From: an uncultured Muribaculaceae bacterium
GTDB taxonomy: Bacteria > Bacteroidota > Bacteroidia > Bacteroidales > Muribaculaceae
Length of the DNA: 64,000 nucleotides
Reading direction: 5' to 3'
Assembly: GCA_934661195.1 (NCBI GenBank)
Contig: CAKUJD010000009.1
Span: 37,760 to 101,759 of the forward strand
Position numbers and translations under genes: made by a program. The notes under the pieces are model-generated. The model had not been told where the DNA came from and ran no database searches. It worked only from the letters and a program-made list of their open reading frames with translations. This document shows, in pieces, positions 34,165 through 44,731 of the stretch (the stretch's first letter is position 1; every line of letters starts with the position of its first letter).

Positions 34165-34719
34165 ATGGAATTTATCAAGCAGCCCATTGAGGGCGTGTGG
34201 GTGGTGAAGCCAAAACGCTTTGGCGACGCCCGTGGTTATTTTTGCGAAACGTTTAAACAAAGCGAGTTTGAGCAGCACATAGGACCAGTGCGCTTCATTC
34301 AAGACAATGAGTCGGTGTCGAGCCGCGGAGTGCTGCGCGGCTTGCACTTCCAGAAGGGTGAGTTCAGTCAGGCCAAGCTGGTGCGCGTGTCACGCGGAGC
34401 GGTGCTCGACGTGGCCGTTGACCTGCGCCTTGGCAGTTCCACCTACGGCCGGCACGTGGCCGTGGAACTGACGGCCGACAACGGTCTGCAGCTGTTCATT
34501 CCGCGCGGCTTTGCCCACGGTTTTGTGGTGTTGAGCGACATGGCCCAGTTCCAGTATAAGGTCGACAACGTTTATGCCCCGCAGAGCGAGGCCACGCTGC
34601 GCTTCGACGACCCCGCCCTTGGCATCGACTGGCGGGTTGACCCCTCAGAAATGCTTCTGAGCGAGAAAGATATGCGAGGAGTGGGGTTAAAAGATATTAA
34701 ACCATTTAATTTTGGTTAA
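34165..34719 (+). CDS. rfbC: dTDP-4-dehydrorhamnose 3,5-epimerase
   Basis: 184 residues of the RmlC cupin family: epimerises dTDP-4-keto-6-deoxyglucose at C3 and C5 on the way to dTDP-L-rhamnose for surface polysaccharides. The active-site His is His61 in RGVLRGLHFQ. The conserved Asp/His relay and the family strings KLVRVSRGAVLDVAVDLR, FIPRGFAHGFVVLSD and QFQYKVDNVYAP are all present. The C-terminal LRFDDPALGIDW is typical. It is alone here; the other rml genes are not in the window. Confidence 0.96.
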   Translation: MEFIKQPIEGVWVVKPKRFGDARGYFCETFKQSEFEQHIGPVRFIQDNESVSSRGVLRGLHFQKGEFSQAKLVRVSRGAVLDVAVDLRLGSSTYGRHVAVELTADNGLQLFIPRGFAHGFVVLSDMAQFQYKVDNVYAPQSEATLRFDDPALGIDWRVDPSEMLLSEKDMRGVGLKDIKPFNFG

Positions 34720-34730
34720 ATTAGTCGTGG

Positions 34731-34776
34731 CGCCAGTCAGACTTCGGCCGGAGCTAAATGCCTCTAACTGACAGGC
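34731..34776 (+). terminator. Possible hairpin after rfbC
   Basis: GCCAGTCAG and CTGACAGGC can pair with one mismatch, with an inner TCGGCCGGA palindrome, just past the rfbC stop. There is no T-run, so termination activity is uncertain. Confidence 0.35.
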
Positions 34777-34780
34777 CTAA

Positions 34781-34804
34781 TGCGCGCACGCGCGCGCGTA
34801 TGTA
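34781..34804. other. 24-bp alternating purine-pyrimidine tract
   Basis: TGCGCGCACGCGCGCGCGTA followed by TGTA alternates pyrimidine and purine without a break, mostly CG and CA steps. It is a potential Z-DNA segment lying about 57 bp upstream of the -7 box of the ribosomal operon. Confidence 0.6.
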
Positions 34805-34836
34805 ATTTGCGTGCGCAAAAGAAAAGTTATAAAACA

Positions 34837-34868
34837 TTTGGTAGTTAGCCAATTAGTGCGTAACTTTG
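34837..34868 (+). promoter_or_regulatory. Consensus promoter of the str-S10-spc-alpha operon
   Basis: TTTG (34837-34840), a 20-bp spacer and TAACTTTG (34861-34868) match both Bacteroidetes boxes. The leader to rpsL is about 140 nt. No other comparably strong promoter was noticed inside the 18-kb gene array. Confidence 0.8.
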
Positions 34869-34876
34869 CAACGCTT

Positions 34877-34921
34877 TTGAGCCTGAATGCTCAATGACTT
34901 GCGCTAAGCCTTTGGTTTAGC
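34877..34921 (+). promoter_or_regulatory. Leader hairpins of the str operon
   Basis: Two hairpins lie at the start of the transcript: TTGAGC/GCTCAA (34877-34894, 6-nt loop) and GCTAAGCC/GGTTTAGC (34903-34921, 3-nt loop with one G-U pair). The remaining leader is AT-rich. They may be a ribosomal-protein feedback site or simply protect the 5' end. Confidence 0.45.
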
Positions 34922-35011
34922 AGAAGTTATGTGTGCGTGAAGGCATGAAGTGTAAGAATTGAATTTTATTTGATATTTAATAATTTAACAACAAAGTAAA
35001 ACAGAACTAAG

Positions 35012-35395
35012 ATGCCTACAATTCAGCAATTAGTAAGAAAAGGCCGTACAACTTTGGAGTATACCAGCAAGTCGCCTGCTTTGGACGCATGTCCTCAGCG
35101 CCGCGGCGTGTGCGTGCGTGTTTACACCACCACGCCCAAGAAGCCTAACTCGGCAATGCGCAAAGTTGCACGTGTGAGATTGACAAACGGCAAAGAGGTT
35201 AACTCTTACATTCCGGGAGAAGGCCACAACCTGCAAGAGCACTCAATCGTGATGGTGCGCGGCGGTCGTGTGAAAGACCTTCCTGGTGTGCGCTACCACA
35301 TCGTGCGTGGCACACTCGACACCGCCGGCGTGGCTGGCCGCACTCAGCGCCGCTCAAAGTATGGCGCAAAGCGTCCTAAAGCTGGCAAAAAATAA
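35012..35395 (+). CDS. rpsL: 30S ribosomal protein S12
   Basis: 127 residues, normal length. S12 sits at the decoding centre and helps check codon-anticodon pairing. The streptomycin-related loop [12 protein letters not shown] (Lys43/Lys44) and the second loop DLPGVRYH (around 90) are wild type in sequence. It is the first gene of the superoperon and is followed by an unusually long 176-bp AT-rich spacer before rpsG. In E. coli that spacer is the S7 autoregulation site; whether this one works so is unknown. Confidence 0.98.
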   Translation: MPTIQQLVRKGRTTLEYTSKSPALDACPQRRGVCVRVYTTTPKKPNSAMRKVARVRLTNGKEVNSYIPGEGHNLQEHSIVMVRGGRVKDLPGVRYHIVRGTLDTAGVAGRTQRRSKYGAKRPKAGKK

Positions 35396-35571
35396 TCCAA
35401 GCACAATACGGCTGAATTACTAAAACAACAAAATCAAATTTTTAAACTTAGTTTTTGGTTTTATTGGATTGAATTTTTTCATGGTTGAGTAAATGGTCGA
35501 AGCGTCGGCCGTTGAAGAAGAAAAGAAGCAACAACCAAGCGGACTAAAACTATTATCCTTTTTTAAAAGAA
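35396..35571 (+). other. rpsL-rpsG intercistronic spacer
   Basis: 176 bp, AT-rich, with no ORF and no consensus promoter box. It is one of the longest spacers in the operon, at the position where S7 represses str operon translation in E. coli. No matching structure could be confirmed by eye. Confidence 0.35.
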
Positions 35572-36048
35572 ATGAGAAAAGCAAAGCCAAAGAAAAGGAT
35601 CATCCTTCCCGATCCTAAATTCGGTGACGTGCGAGTTTCTAAATTCGTTAACCACCTGATGTATGATGGTAAGAAGAACACCTCATACCGAATTTTCTAC
35701 ACCGCTCTTGAAGTGGTGGGCAAAAAACTGGCAAAAGAAGAAAAGACTCCTCTCGAAATCTGGAAGAGCGCCCTTGAGAAGGTCACTCCCCAAGTAGAGG
35801 TTAAGTCGCGTCGCGTGGGCGGTGCCACCTTCCAGGTGCCTACCGAAATCCGTCCCGACCGCAAAGAGTCGATATCAATGAAGAACCTCATCATCTTCGC
35901 CCGCAAGCGCGGCGGCAAGACCATGGCCGAGAAGCTTGCAGCAGAAATCATCGACGCATATAACGAACAGGGTGGCGCATACAAGCGCAAGGAGGACATG
36001 CACCGCATGGCCGAGGCTAACCGCGCATTTGCACACTTCAGATTTTAA
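35572..36048 (+). CDS. rpsG: 30S ribosomal protein S7
   Basis: 158 residues. S7 starts assembly of the 30S head by binding the 3' domain of 16S rRNA and lies beside the E-site tRNA. The N-terminal extension [19 protein letters not shown] and the core [21 protein letters not shown] plus [17 protein letters not shown] are family-typical. The C-terminal [20 protein letters not shown] is intact. fusA follows after 22 bp. Confidence 0.98.
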   Translation: MRKAKPKKRIILPDPKFGDVRVSKFVNHLMYDGKKNTSYRIFYTALEVVGKKLAKEEKTPLEIWKSALEKVTPQVEVKSRRVGGATFQVPTEIRPDRKESISMKNLIIFARKRGGKTMAEKLAAEIIDAYNEQGGAYKRKEDMHRMAEANRAFAHFRF

Positions 36049-36070
36049 TTGCATATAGGGAAATAAAGAG

Positions 36071-38194
36071 ATGAAGACAGACGAACAACTGAAATTAACG
36101 CGTAACATAGGCATCATGGCTCACATCGATGCCGGCAAGACCACCACTTCTGAGCGCATCCTCTTCTACACTGGTCTGACCCACAAAATCGGTGAGGTGC
36201 ACGACGGCGCCGCCACCATGGACTGGATGGAGCAGGAGCAGGAGCGTGGCATCACTATCACATCGGCTGCAACCACAGCATTCTGGAAGTACAACGATAA
36301 GAAGTACAAGATCAACCTGATCGACACTCCGGGACACGTTGACTTCACTGTGGAGGTGGAGCGCTCGCTCCGCGTGCTCGATGGCGCTGTGGCCACTTTC
36401 TGCGCTGTGGGCGGCGTTGAGCCCCAGAGCGAGACAGTGTGGCGCCAGGCCGACAAATACAATGTACCCCGCATCGCTTATGTGAACAAGATGGACCGTT
36501 CGGGCGCCAACTTCCTGGAGGTGGCCCGCCAGATTCACGGCGTTCTGGGCGCAAATCCCTGCCCCATTCAGCTGCCCATCGGCGCTGAGGAGAGCTTCAA
36601 GGGTCTCGTTGACCTGATCACAATGAAGGCTCTCTACTGGCACGATGAGACCATGGGCGCTGAATATGAGATCGACGACATCCCCGCCGAGATGCAGGAA
36701 GAGTGCCAGACTTACCGCGACAAAATGCTTGAGAGCATCGCTGAGTTTGACGACGACCTGATGACAAAATATTTCGACGACCCTTCGACCATCACCATCG
36801 ACGAGATTAAGCGCGCTCTGCGCGCCGCCACTCTGAAGATGGAGATTGTGCCCATGCTGTGCGGCTCGTCGTTCAAGAATAAAGGTGTGCAGCCCCTGCT
36901 CGACGCAGTGTGCGCCTACCTGCCCAGCCCCGAGGACACACCCGAAATCGTGGGCAAGTCATACGACGACCCCGACAAGGAGGAGTCGCGCCGTCCCATC
37001 TTCGAGGATCCCATGTGCGCCCTCGTGTTCAAGATCGCTACCGACCCCTATGTGGGCCGTCTGGTGTTCTTCCGCGTTTACTCGGGCAAGATCGACGCCG
37101 GCAGCTACGTGTTCAACTCTCGCTCGGGCAAGAAGGAGCGCATCTCGCGTCTGTTCCAGATGCACAGCAACCGTCAGAACCCGATGGAGACCATCGGCTG
37201 CGGCGACATCGGCGCAGGCGTGGGCTTCAAGGATGTGCGCACCGGCGACACTCTGTGCGACGAGGCACACCCCATCGTGCTCGAGGCTATGGACTTCCCC
37301 GATCCTGTGATTGGCGTTGCCGTAGAGCCTAAGACTCAGAAAGACCTCGACCGTCTTGACGTGGGCCTGCAGAAGCTGGCCGAAGAAGACCCCACATTCC
37401 AGGTGGAGAGCAACGAGGAGACTGGCCAAACCATTATCCGCGGTATGGGTGAGCTTCACCTCGACATCATCATCGACCGTCTGCGCCGCGAGTTCAAGGT
37501 TGAGTGCAACCAGGGCCGTCCGCAAGTTACCTACAAAGAGGCTATCACCAAGCCCATCGAGCTCCGCGAGGTGTTCAAGAAGCAGACCGGTGGCCGCGGT
37601 AAGTTCGCCGACATCATCTGCCGCGTAGAGCCCGTTGAGGAAGGCTATGAGGGCAACCTCGAGTTCATCGACGAGGTTAAGGGCGGTGACATCCCCAAGG
37701 AGTTCATCCCCTCAATCCAGAAGGGCTTCCAGATGGCAATGAAGAACGGCGTGCTCGCCGGCTATCCCGTGGAGCAGCTCAAGGTTACAGTGCTCGACGG
37801 CTCGTTCCACCCCGTTGACTCCGATCAGCTCTCATTCGAGCTGTGCGCACAGCAGGCATTCCGCAAGGCTTGCGAGCAGGCCGGCCCCGTGCTCATGGAG
37901 CCCATCATGAAGGTGGAGGTCGTAACCCCCGAGGAGAGCATGGGCGACGTGATCGGTGACCTCAACAAGCGCCGCGGCCAGGTAGAGGGCATGGAGACAA
38001 GCCGCAGCGGCGCCCGCATCATCAAGGCCACCGCACCGCTTGCCGAGATGTTCGGCTACGTGACCGCACTGCGCACCATCACTTCGGGCCGCGCTACAAG
38101 CACAATGTCGTTCTCACACTATGCTGAGGTGAGCAAGTCGATTGCCGAGAAGGTGCTCAGCGAGTGCAAGGGACGCGTAGATTTACTGAAATAA
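36071..38194 (+). CDS. fusA: Elongation factor G
   Basis: 707 residues. EF-G is the GTPase that moves tRNA and mRNA after peptide bond formation and helps split ribosomes at recycling. GTPase motifs: [15 protein letters not shown] (G1), [10 protein letters not shown] (G2), DTPGHVDFT (G3), [10 protein letters not shown] (G4). The domain IV tip region ([12 protein letters not shown]) and the C-terminal domain V ([16 protein letters not shown]) are complete. It is followed by rpsJ, not tuf, so the str operon here runs straight into S10 and EF-Tu must lie elsewhere. Confidence 0.98.
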   Translation: MKTDEQLKLTRNIGIMAHIDAGKTTTSERILFYTGLTHKIGEVHDGAATMDWMEQEQERGITITSAATTAFWKYNDKKYKINLIDTPGHVDFTVEVERSLRVLDGAVATFCAVGGVEPQSETVWRQADKYNVPRIAYVNKMDRSGANFLEVARQIHGVLGANPCPIQLPIGAEESFKGLVDLITMKALYWHDETMGAEYEIDDIPAEMQEECQTYRDKMLESIAEFDDDLMTKYFDDPSTITIDEIKRALRAATLKMEIVPMLCGSSFKNKGVQPLLDAVCAYLPSPEDTPEIVGKSYDDPDKEESRRPIFEDPMCALVFKIATDPYVGRLVFFRVYSGKIDAGSYVFNSRSGKKERISRLFQMHSNRQNPMETIGCGDIGAGVGFKDVRTGDTLCDEAHPIVLEAMDFPDPVIGVAVEPKTQKDLDRLDVGLQKLAEEDPTFQVESNEETGQTIIRGMGELHLDIIIDRLRREFKVECNQGRPQVTYKEAITKPIELREVFKKQTGGRGKFADIICRVEPVEEGYEGNLEFIDEVKGGDIPKEFIPSIQKGFQMAMKNGVLAGYPVEQLKVTVLDGSFHPVDSDQLSFELCAQQAFRKACEQAGPVLMEPIMKVEVVTPEESMGDVIGDLNKRRGQVEGMETSRSGARIIKATAPLAEMFGYVTALRTITSGRATSTMSFSHYAEVSKSIAEKVLSECKGRVDLLK

Positions 38195-38215
38195 TATATT
38201 TATATATAAACAAAT

Positions 38216-38521
38216 ATGAGCCAAAAAATCAGAATCAAATTAAAATCTTACGATCACAACTTGGTTGACAAGTCAGCTGAGAAGATTGTCAGAACTGTGA
38301 AGGCAACAGGCGCAGTGGTCAGCGGACCCATACCCCTGCCCACCCACAAGCGCATCTTCACCGTTAACCGTTCGACTTTCGTCAACAAAAAGTCGCGCGA
38401 GCAATTCCAGCTTTCATCATTCAAGCGCCTCATCGACATCTACAGCTCCACAAGCAAGACCGTCGACGCGCTGATGAAACTCGAGCTCCCCAGCGGTGTG
38501 GAGGTGGAAATCAAGGTATAG
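38216..38521 (+). CDS. rpsJ: 30S ribosomal protein S10
   Basis: 101 residues. S10 belongs to the 30S head and, as NusE, to transcription antitermination complexes. The sequence [23 protein letters not shown] and the loop [23 protein letters not shown] are diagnostic. It opens the S10 block, 21 bp after fusA, with no promoter of its own visible, followed by an 83-bp spacer before rplC. Confidence 0.98.
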   Translation: MSQKIRIKLKSYDHNLVDKSAEKIVRTVKATGAVVSGPIPLPTHKRIFTVNRSTFVNKKSREQFQLSSFKRLIDIYSSTSKTVDALMKLELPSGVEVEIKV

Positions 38522-38604
38522 TACCGCCCCGCAAGCACAAACCAACACAGTTGACAGAATTAATCAAACAAGTGATTTAAAGAATTATTTAAAACAAAAG
38601 AGAA

Positions 38605-39222
38605 ATGCCAGGATTATTAGGAAAGAAAATCGGAATGACATCCGTTTTCAGTGCCGACGGCAAAAACGTGCCGTGCACTGTTATCGAAGTAGGTCCTTGT
38701 GTAGTTACTCAAGTCAAGACTCTTGAAAATGACGGCTACGAGGCACTGCAGCTCGGCTTCCAGGAGAAGACCGAGAAGCACACCACCAAGCCCGAGGCCG
38801 GACACTTCAAGAAGGCTGGAGTGAAGCCGCAAAGACACTTGGCCGAGTTCAAGGATTTTGATGGTGAGTACAAGCTGGGTGACGTGATCACCGTGGATTT
38901 GTTCAGCGACACCGCATTTGTTGACGTTATCGGCACTTCAAAAGGTAAAGGCTTCCAGGGCGTGGTTAAGCGCCACGGCTTCGGCGGCGTGGGCCAGGCC
39001 ACTCACGGCCAGGACGACCGCTTCCGCGCACCCGGTTCTATCGGCGCCTGCTCTTACCCCGCAAAGGTGTTCAAGGGCATGCGCATGGCAGGCCAGATGG
39101 GCAACGAGCGCGTAACTGTGCAAAACTTACAGATAGTTAAAGTCATGCCTGAGAACAACCTTCTCGTAGTGAAGGGTTCTGTGCCAGGCTGCAAAGGTTC
39201 AATCTTATCAATCGTGAAATAA
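38605..39222 (+). CDS. rplC: 50S ribosomal protein L3
   Basis: 205 residues. L3 is an early-assembly protein whose extension reaches the peptidyl transferase centre. [15 protein letters not shown] is the family N-terminus, and the central [42 protein letters not shown] is the conserved extension. Its TAA overlaps the rplD ATG by one base, so the two are translationally coupled. Confidence 0.98.
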   Translation: MPGLLGKKIGMTSVFSADGKNVPCTVIEVGPCVVTQVKTLENDGYEALQLGFQEKTEKHTTKPEAGHFKKAGVKPQRHLAEFKDFDGEYKLGDVITVDLFSDTAFVDVIGTSKGKGFQGVVKRHGFGGVGQATHGQDDRFRAPGSIGACSYPAKVFKGMRMAGQMGNERVTVQNLQIVKVMPENNLLVVKGSVPGCKGSILSIVK

Positions 39223-39845
39223 TGGAACTCGCAGTATATAATGTAAAAGGTGAAGACACCGGAAAGAAGGTTACTCTCAACGACGAGGTTTTTGCTCTCG
39301 CCGAACCCAACGAGCACGCCGTCTATCTGGCTGTTAAGCAGTTTCTGGCCAACCAGCGCCAGGGTACTCACAAAGCTAAAGAGAGAAGTGAAGTTTCAGG
39401 CTCAACCAAGAAGCTTGGCCGCCAGAAGGGCGGCGGCGGCGCCCGCCACGGCGACATCAACTCGCCCCTGATGGTGGGCGGCGGCCGCGTGTTCGGTCCC
39501 CGTCCCCGCAACTACGGCTTCAAGCTCAACAAGAAGGTGAAGGCTCTCGCCCGCCGCTCTGCACTCACGTTCAAGGCTCAGAACAACCAGATCGTGGTGG
39601 TCGAAGACCTTCAGTTTGAGGCTCCGAAAACCAAAGAATTCGTAAACTTTGCTAAGAATCTTAAATTAGCTGATTCTAAGGTCCTTTTGGTTTTAGAAAG
39701 TCAGAATAAAAACGTATTTTTGTCGGCTCGCAACGTCGAGAACGCAAAAGTGATCACCGCACGCGACCTGAACACATACGCTGTGCTCAACAACAAGGCC
39801 CTGGTGCTCACCGAAAGCTCAGTTGCAGTGCTTAACCAGTTTTAA
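39222..39845 (+). CDS. rplD: 50S ribosomal protein L4
   Basis: 207 residues. L4 lines the peptide exit tunnel through its long loop, here [38 protein letters not shown]. In E. coli L4 represses the S10 operon; no comparable leader was identified here because S10 follows fusA directly. The start is fixed by the one-base overlap with rplC. Confidence 0.98.
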   Translation: MELAVYNVKGEDTGKKVTLNDEVFALAEPNEHAVYLAVKQFLANQRQGTHKAKERSEVSGSTKKLGRQKGGGGARHGDINSPLMVGGGRVFGPRPRNYGFKLNKKVKALARRSALTFKAQNNQIVVVEDLQFEAPKTKEFVNFAKNLKLADSKVLLVLESQNKNVFLSARNVENAKVITARDLNTYAVLNNKALVLTESSVAVLNQF

Positions 39846-39865
39846 TTAAAGGAGAGATATTGACA

Positions 39866-40159
39866 ATGGCAAATATTAAGATCACACCTATCGTCACTGA
39901 GAAGGCCAACGCCATCAGCGAGAAGACCAACCGTTTTTCATTCAAGGTATCTCCCGAAGCCAACAAATTCCAGATCAAAGACGCTATCGAAAAGCTCTAT
40001 GAGGTGAAGGTGGTTTCAGTAAGCACTATGAACTACGACGGCAAGAAGAAGCAGCGCTACACCAAGGCCGGACTGATCCGCGGCAAGCAGGCCGCCTTCA
40101 AGAAAGCAGTGGTCACTGTCGCTGAGGGACAAACTATTGATTTTTATAGCAATATTTAA
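39866..40159 (+). CDS. rplW: 50S ribosomal protein L23
   Basis: 97 residues. L23 sits at the tunnel exit and docks trigger factor and [37 protein letters not shown] matches the family start. The ATG at 39866, rather than a TTG two codons upstream, is supported by GGAGAG ten bases before it, one of the few Shine-Dalgarno-like sites here. rplB begins 8 bp after the stop. Confidence 0.97.
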   Translation: MANIKITPIVTEKANAISEKTNRFSFKVSPEANKFQIKDAIEKLYEVKVVSVSTMNYDGKKKQRYTKAGLIRGKQAAFKKAVVTVAEGQTIDFYSNI

Positions 40160-40167
40160 TAAACGAA

Positions 40168-40992
40168 ATGGCAGTAAGAAAATTTAAGCCCACAACACCG
40201 GGGCAGAGACACAAAGTTATTGGTGTATTTGATAACATCACTGCACGTACACCAGAAAAATCTCTTACAGTCGGCAAGCGCGTCACTGGCGGACGCAACA
40301 ACGAGGGTCACCGCACCATGCGCTACCTCGGCGGCGGCCACAAGCGCAAATTCCGCTTCATCGACTTCAAGAGAAACAAAGACGGTGTGCCAGCTCGTGT
40401 AAAGTCGATCGAGTACGATCCTAACCGTTCGGCCCGCATCGCCCTGCTTTACTACGCAGATGGCTATAAAGCTTACATAATTGCACCCAACGGCCTGCAA
40501 GTTGGCTCTACAGTTGAAAGCGGTGAGAACGTGGCCCCCGAAGTGGGAAACGCGCTTCCACTCAGTAACATTCCTGTTGGTACTTTAATTCACAACATCG
40601 AATTGCGACCCGGCCAGGGTGCGGCTATCGCACGCAGCGCCGGCACTTTCGCTCAATTGACTTCACGTGAGGGCACCTACGCCATCATCAAACTGCCTTC
40701 AGGCGAAACCCGCAAAATCCTCGCAGCATGCAAGGCCACTGTGGGTGTGGTTGGCAACAGCGACCACGCTCTGGAGCAGTCGGGCAAGGCCGGCCGCTCG
40801 CGCTGGCTCGGACGCCGTCCGCACAACCGCGGTGTGGTTATGAACCCGGTTGACCACCCCATGGGTGGTGGTGAAGGCCGTCAGTCTGGTGGCCATCCGC
40901 GCTCTCGCACCGGCCTTTACGCTAAGGGCTTGAAGACACGTGCACCCAAGAAGTTGTCTTCGAAGTATATAATTGAAAGAAGAAAGAAGTAA
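40168..40992 (+). CDS. rplB: 50S ribosomal protein L2
   Basis: 274 residues. L2 is needed for subunit joining and peptidyl transferase activity. It opens [14 protein letters not shown]. The C-terminal [27 protein letters not shown] loop carries the conserved His close to the catalytic centre. Length is normal. 19 bp separate it from rpsS. Confidence 0.98.
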   Translation: MAVRKFKPTTPGQRHKVIGVFDNITARTPEKSLTVGKRVTGGRNNEGHRTMRYLGGGHKRKFRFIDFKRNKDGVPARVKSIEYDPNRSARIALLYYADGYKAYIIAPNGLQVGSTVESGENVAPEVGNALPLSNIPVGTLIHNIELRPGQGAAIARSAGTFAQLTSREGTYAIIKLPSGETRKILAACKATVGVVGNSDHALEQSGKAGRSRWLGRRPHNRGVVMNPVDHPMGGGEGRQSGGHPRSRTGLYAKGLKTRAPKKLSSKYIIERRKK

Positions 40993-41011
40993 TTTGATTA
41001 AAGATTAAACT

Positions 41012-41281
41012 ATGAGTCGTTCATTAAAAAAAGGCCCTTACATTAGTGTTAAGCTCGAAAAGAAGGTTGACGCCATGAACGAGAGCGGCAAGAAGAACGT
41101 GATCAAAACCTGGTCGCGCGCCTCGATGATCGCCCCCGAATTCGTGGGCCACACCTTTGCAGTGCACAATGGTAATAAGTTCATTCCCGTCTACGTTACC
41201 GAAAACATGGTAGGTCACAAGCTGGGCGAGTTCGCCCCCACACGCACCTTCCGTGGCCACAGCGGCAACAACAAGAAGTAA
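41012..41281 (+). CDS. rpsS: 30S ribosomal protein S19
   Basis: 89 residues. S19 lies in the 30S head next to S13 and contacts the A-site finger. [19 protein letters not shown] and the C-terminal [20 protein letters not shown] are diagnostic. It stands in the usual place between rplB and rplV; a 45-bp gap follows. Confidence 0.98.
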   Translation: MSRSLKKGPYISVKLEKKVDAMNESGKKNVIKTWSRASMIAPEFVGHTFAVHNGNKFIPVYVTENMVGHKLGEFAPTRTFRGHSGNNKK

Positions 41282-41326
41282 GGCCCGGGATAAATTCAAC
41301 TGACACAAAAAGAATTAAAATACAAC

Positions 41327-41740
41327 ATGGGAAAAAGAAAAAGAGAAACAGCCAGCAATTATAAGGAGGCACGCCGCGAGCAAAGCTTTGCCAAGCTCAA
41401 GAATGTTCCCAGCTCACCGCGCAAAATGCGCCTGGTGGCCGACATGGTGCGCGGCCAGGAGGCTTTCAAGGCCCTCGGACTCCTGCACTTCTCAAATAAG
41501 CAAGCTGCCAGCGACATAGAGAAGCTCCTCAAGAGCGCCATCTCTAACTGGGAGCAGAAGAACGGCCGCAAGGCTGAGACCGGAGAACTCTGCATCAAGA
41601 CAATCCACGTTGACTGCGCGCCTATGCTCAAGCGCCTCCGTCCGGCCCCCCAGGGCCGCGGCTACCGCATCCGCAAGCGCTCCAACCACATCACATTGTT
41701 CCTCGACACAATTAAAACTAACGACAAAAAAGACGCATAA
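41327..41740 (+). CDS. rplV: 50S ribosomal protein L22
   Basis: 137 residues, longer than the E. coli protein (110) through an N-terminal basic extension and a short C-terminal tail. L22 touches all domains of 23S rRNA, and its beta-hairpin lines the exit tunnel, a macrolide resistance site. [16 protein letters not shown] and [27 protein letters not shown] mark the family. rpsC begins 5 bp after its stop. Confidence 0.97.
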   Translation: MGKRKRETASNYKEARREQSFAKLKNVPSSPRKMRLVADMVRGQEAFKALGLLHFSNKQAASDIEKLLKSAISNWEQKNGRKAETGELCIKTIHVDCAPMLKRLRPAPQGRGYRIRKRSNHITLFLDTIKTNDKKDA

Positions 41741-41745
41741 CAGAT

Positions 41746-42465
41746 ATGGGACAGAAAGTAAATCCAATTAGCAATCGTTTAGGCATCATCCGCGGCTGGG
41801 ACTCAAACTGGTTCGGTGGTGATAATTATGGAGATACTCTGCTCGAGGACAGCAAAATCCGCAAGTATCTCAACGTGCGTCTGGCAAAGTCAAGCGTGTC
41901 GCGCATCGTAATTGAGAGAACCCTCAAGATTCTCACAATCACTATCTGCACTTCGCGCCCCGGCCTCATCATCGGCAAGGGCGGCGAAGAGGTTGACAAA
42001 ATCAAGGGTGAGCTCAAAAACCTCACCAACAAGGACGTTCAGGTGAACATCTACGAGGTGAAGCGCCCCGAACTCGACGCCGAGATCGTGGCCAACAACA
42101 TCGCCCGCCAGATCGAGGGCAAAATCGCCTACCGCCGCGCCGTGAAGATGGCCGTGGCCTCGACCATGCGCCTCGGCGCAGAGGGCATCAAGGTGCTCGT
42201 CAGCGGCCGCCTCAACGGCGCCGAGATGGCACGCAGCGAGATGTTCAAGGAAGGCCGCACACCGCTGCACACACTGCGCGCCGACATCGACTACGCACTC
42301 GTGCCCGCACTCACCAAGGTGGGCCTGATCGGCGTCAAGGTTTGGATCTGCCGCGGCGAAGTCTACGGCAAGAAGGACCTGGCACCCAACTACACCAGCC
42401 AGCAGGGCGAGCGTCGCGAAGGCGGCCGCGGCCGCGGTTTCCGCAACAGAAAGAACAACCGCTAA
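41746..42465 (+). CDS. rpsC: 30S ribosomal protein S3
   Basis: 239 residues. S3 lines the mRNA entry channel and has helicase-assisting basic residues. [23 protein letters not shown] is the family start, [20 protein letters not shown] the KH domain, and [16 protein letters not shown] the C-terminal domain. It ends with an Arg/Gly-rich tail ([17 protein letters not shown]). It forms a tight pair with rplV. Confidence 0.98.
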   Translation: MGQKVNPISNRLGIIRGWDSNWFGGDNYGDTLLEDSKIRKYLNVRLAKSSVSRIVIERTLKILTITICTSRPGLIIGKGGEEVDKIKGELKNLTNKDVQVNIYEVKRPELDAEIVANNIARQIEGKIAYRRAVKMAVASTMRLGAEGIKVLVSGRLNGAEMARSEMFKEGRTPLHTLRADIDYALVPALTKVGLIGVKVWICRGEVYGKKDLAPNYTSQQGERREGGRGRGFRNRKNNR

Positions 42466-42501
42466 TCACAATCACGTAGGATTATAACAATTTAAGAGAA
42501 A

Positions 42502-42936
42502 ATGTTACAACAACCAAAAAGATTAAGATATAGAAGACCTTCCGACGGTCATCCGCGCCAGTACTCTAAGCGCGGCAACCAGCTCGCCTTCGGCTCGTTC
42601 GGCATCAAGGCTCTCGAATCAAAGTGGATCACAGCCCACCAGATCGAAGCCGCCCGTGTGGCCGTGACACGCTACATGCAGCGCGAGGGTAACATCTGGA
42701 TTCGCATCTTCCCCGACAAGCCCTACACCCGCAAGCCTGCCGATGTGCGTATGGGTAAAGGTAAAGGTGACGTCGCAGGATATGTGGCTCCCGTGCATCC
42801 CGGACGCATCCTCATCGAGGTTGACGGCGTGAGCTTCGACATCGCAAAAGAGGCACTGCGCCTGGCAGCACAAAAGCTCCCCATCCCAGTTAAGTTTGTG
42901 GTTCGCCCCGACTACGATCCCTCTCAGAATGTGTAA
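42502..42936 (+). CDS. rplP: 50S ribosomal protein L16
   Basis: 144 residues. L16 organises the A-site of the 50S subunit. The N-terminus [31 protein letters not shown] and the loop [22 protein letters not shown], whose equivalent Arg is hydroxylated in E. coli, are typical. It is followed by rpmC after 24 bp. Confidence 0.98.
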   Translation: MLQQPKRLRYRRPSDGHPRQYSKRGNQLAFGSFGIKALESKWITAHQIEAARVAVTRYMQREGNIWIRIFPDKPYTRKPADVRMGKGKGDVAGYVAPVHPGRILIEVDGVSFDIAKEALRLAAQKLPIPVKFVVRPDYDPSQNV

Positions 42937-42960
42937 CCTAAGCATTATTTAGACTCGATT

Positions 42961-43161
42961 ATGAAGAAAGCAGAATACAAAGAAATGTCTGACAAGGAGC
43001 TGCAAGAGCGCCTTCAGACTGCCGAGAAGGAATACCAGCAGGAGCGCATCCAGCACAGCATTTCGCCTCTCGACAACCCCGCAAAGATTACACTCGACCG
43101 CCGCGAGATCGCACGCCTCAAAACCGAGATCCGCGCACGCGAACTTAAAATTAACAAATAA
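42961..43161 (+). CDS. rpmC: 50S ribosomal protein L29
   Basis: 66 residues, two helices. L29 sits beside L23 at the tunnel exit. [43 protein letters not shown] and the final [20 protein letters not shown] match the family. Identity is fixed by its place between rplP and rpsQ. Confidence 0.97.
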   Translation: MKKAEYKEMSDKELQERLQTAEKEYQQERIQHSISPLDNPAKITLDRREIARLKTEIRARELKINK

Positions 43162-43175
43162 TCCCAACAACTGAA

Positions 43176-43433
43176 ATGGAGAAGAGAAACTTAAGAAAAG
43201 AGAGAATTGGGGTTGTTTCCAGCAACAAGGGTGACAAGACCATCACTGTGACCATCAAGTGGAAGGAGAAACACCCAATTTACGGTAAGTTTGTCAACAA
43301 GACAAAGAAGTACCACGCTCACGACGAGAACAACGAGTGCAACATCGGCGACACCGTGCGCCTGATGGAGACCCGCCCCCTGAGCAAGACCAAGAGATGG
43401 AGATTAGTTGAAATCATCGAAAAAGCGAAGTAA
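43176..43433 (+). CDS. rpsQ: 30S ribosomal protein S17
   Basis: 85 residues, OB fold, a primary 16S rRNA binder. [37 protein letters not shown] and the C-terminal [23 protein letters not shown] are diagnostic. 14 bp after rpmC and 9 bp before rplN. Confidence 0.98.
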   Translation: MEKRNLRKERIGVVSSNKGDKTITVTIKWKEKHPIYGKFVNKTKKYHAHDENNECNIGDTVRLMETRPLSKTKRWRLVEIIEKAK

Positions 43434-43442
43434 TTAACAGTT

Positions 43443-43808
43443 ATGATACAGACAGAAAGCAGATTATCAGTTGCCGACAACAGCGGCGCGCGCGAGGTGC
43501 TCTGCATCCGCGTGCTCGGTGGCACTGGCCGCCGCTACGCTTCGGTTGGCGACCAGATCGTGGTCACCGTCAAGAACGCTATCCCTTCGAGCGACATGAA
43601 GAAGGGCACCGTTTCGCGTGCGGTCGTTGTTAGAACCAAAAAGGAAATCCGCCGCCAGGACGGCTCTTACATCAGGTTTGACGACAACGCTTGCGTGTTG
43701 TTGACCAATGCAGGTGAGTTACGCGGCACGCGTATCTTCGGCCCCGTAGCCCGCGAGCTGCGCGCCACCAACATGAAGATCGTGTCGCTTGCACCCGAAG
43801 TTCTTTAA
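43443..43808 (+). CDS. rplN: 50S ribosomal protein L14
   Basis: 121 residues. L14 forms an inter-subunit bridge and is the docking point for the silencing factor Rsf[28 protein letters not shown] and [24 protein letters not shown] are the family ends. It opens the spc block; no separate promoter was seen. Confidence 0.98.
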   Translation: MIQTESRLSVADNSGAREVLCIRVLGGTGRRYASVGDQIVVTVKNAIPSSDMKKGTVSRAVVVRTKKEIRRQDGSYIRFDDNACVLLTNAGELRGTRIFGPVARELRATNMKIVSLAPEVL

Positions 43809-43836
43809 TCAAAATTACCAAAGGTTATTAAGCAAT

Positions 43837-44166
43837 ATGGCTAAATTATCAATAAAGAAAGGCGATACAGTCTACGTGCTCGCCGGCGACGACAAGGGCA
43901 AGACAGGCCGCGTGCTCAGCGTGCAGGCCAAGACAGGCCGCGTGGTCGTAGAGGGCATCAACATCGTTACAAAGAGCACCAAGCCCAGCGCGCAGCACCC
44001 CCAGGGCGGCTTCGTGAAAATGGAGGCTCCCATTCACATCTCTAACGTCAACCTCGTCGACCCCAAGAGCGGCAAGGACCCCAAGCCCACACGCGTAGGC
44101 TTCAAGAAGGATGAGAATGGCAAGACAATTCGTTACGCTAAAAAATCAAAAGAGGAGATTAAATAA
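43837..44166 (+). CDS. rplX: 50S ribosomal protein L24
   Basis: 109 residues. L24 initiates 50S assembly. The KOW motif is [22 protein letters not shown], and [22 protein letters not shown] is family-typical. The start at 43837 ([10 protein letters not shown]) is chosen because an in-frame ATG at 43789 lies within rplN and would add residues foreign to the family. The stop overlaps the rplE ATG by one base. Confidence 0.97.
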   Translation: MAKLSIKKGDTVYVLAGDDKGKTGRVLSVQAKTGRVVVEGINIVTKSTKPSAQHPQGGFVKMEAPIHISNVNLVDPKSGKDPKPTRVGFKKDENGKTIRYAKKSKEEIK

Positions 44167-44711
44167 TGAGTACAACTCTTAAGAAACAATACGACGAGGT
44201 GATCGCGCCTGCTCTGATGAAGCAGTTCAACTACACCTCGACTATGCAGATTCCGCGTCTCACTAAGATCGTCCTCAACGAGGGCCTCGGCGACGCCACA
44301 CAGGACAAGAAAATCATCGAGACCGCAATCAACGAGCTCACAGCCATCACCGGCCAGAAGGCCGTGCCCACAGTGTCGAAGAAGGATATCTCCAACTTCA
44401 AGCTGCGCAAGAAGATGCCCATCGGCGCGCGCGTAACCCTGCGCCGCGACCGCATGTATGAGTTTATGGAGCGCTTCATCCGCATCGCTCTGCCCCGCAT
44501 CCGCGACTTCAAGGGCATCGGCGGCAAGCTCGACGGCCGCGGCAACTACACCGTGGGCATCACCGAGCAGATCATCTTCCCCGAAATCAACATCGACTCG
44601 GTGAACAAGATGACCGGTATGAACATCACTTTCGTGACCACCGCCCAGACCGACGAGGAGGGCTACGCACTGCTCAAGCTCTTCGGCCTGCCTTTCAACA
44701 ACGCTAAATAA
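44166..44711 (+). CDS. rplE: 50S ribosomal protein L5
   Basis: 181 residues. L5 holds 5S rRNA and touches the P-site tRNA. The family strings [48 protein letters not shown] and [29 protein letters not shown] are present. It is coupled to rplX through TAATG. 20 bp to rpsN. Confidence 0.98.
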   Translation: MSTTLKKQYDEVIAPALMKQFNYTSTMQIPRLTKIVLNEGLGDATQDKKIIETAINELTAITGQKAVPTVSKKDISNFKLRKKMPIGARVTLRRDRMYEFMERFIRIALPRIRDFKGIGGKLDGRGNYTVGITEQIIFPEINIDSVNKMTGMNITFVTTAQTDEEGYALLKLFGLPFNNAK

Positions 44712-44731
44712 TTAAAACAACACAATTAGTT

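Noticed and set aside
34720..35011. tRNA or rRNA genes in the gaps
   Set aside because: The larger gaps were scanned by eye for cloverleaf arms and CCA ends or rRNA-like stretches; none was found. The leader hairpins at 34877-34921 are not tRNA-like.
43789..43836. Upstream start for rplX inside rplN
   Set aside because: It would add 16 residues unlike L24 and deepen the overlap with L14; the ATG at 43837 gives the family N-terminus.
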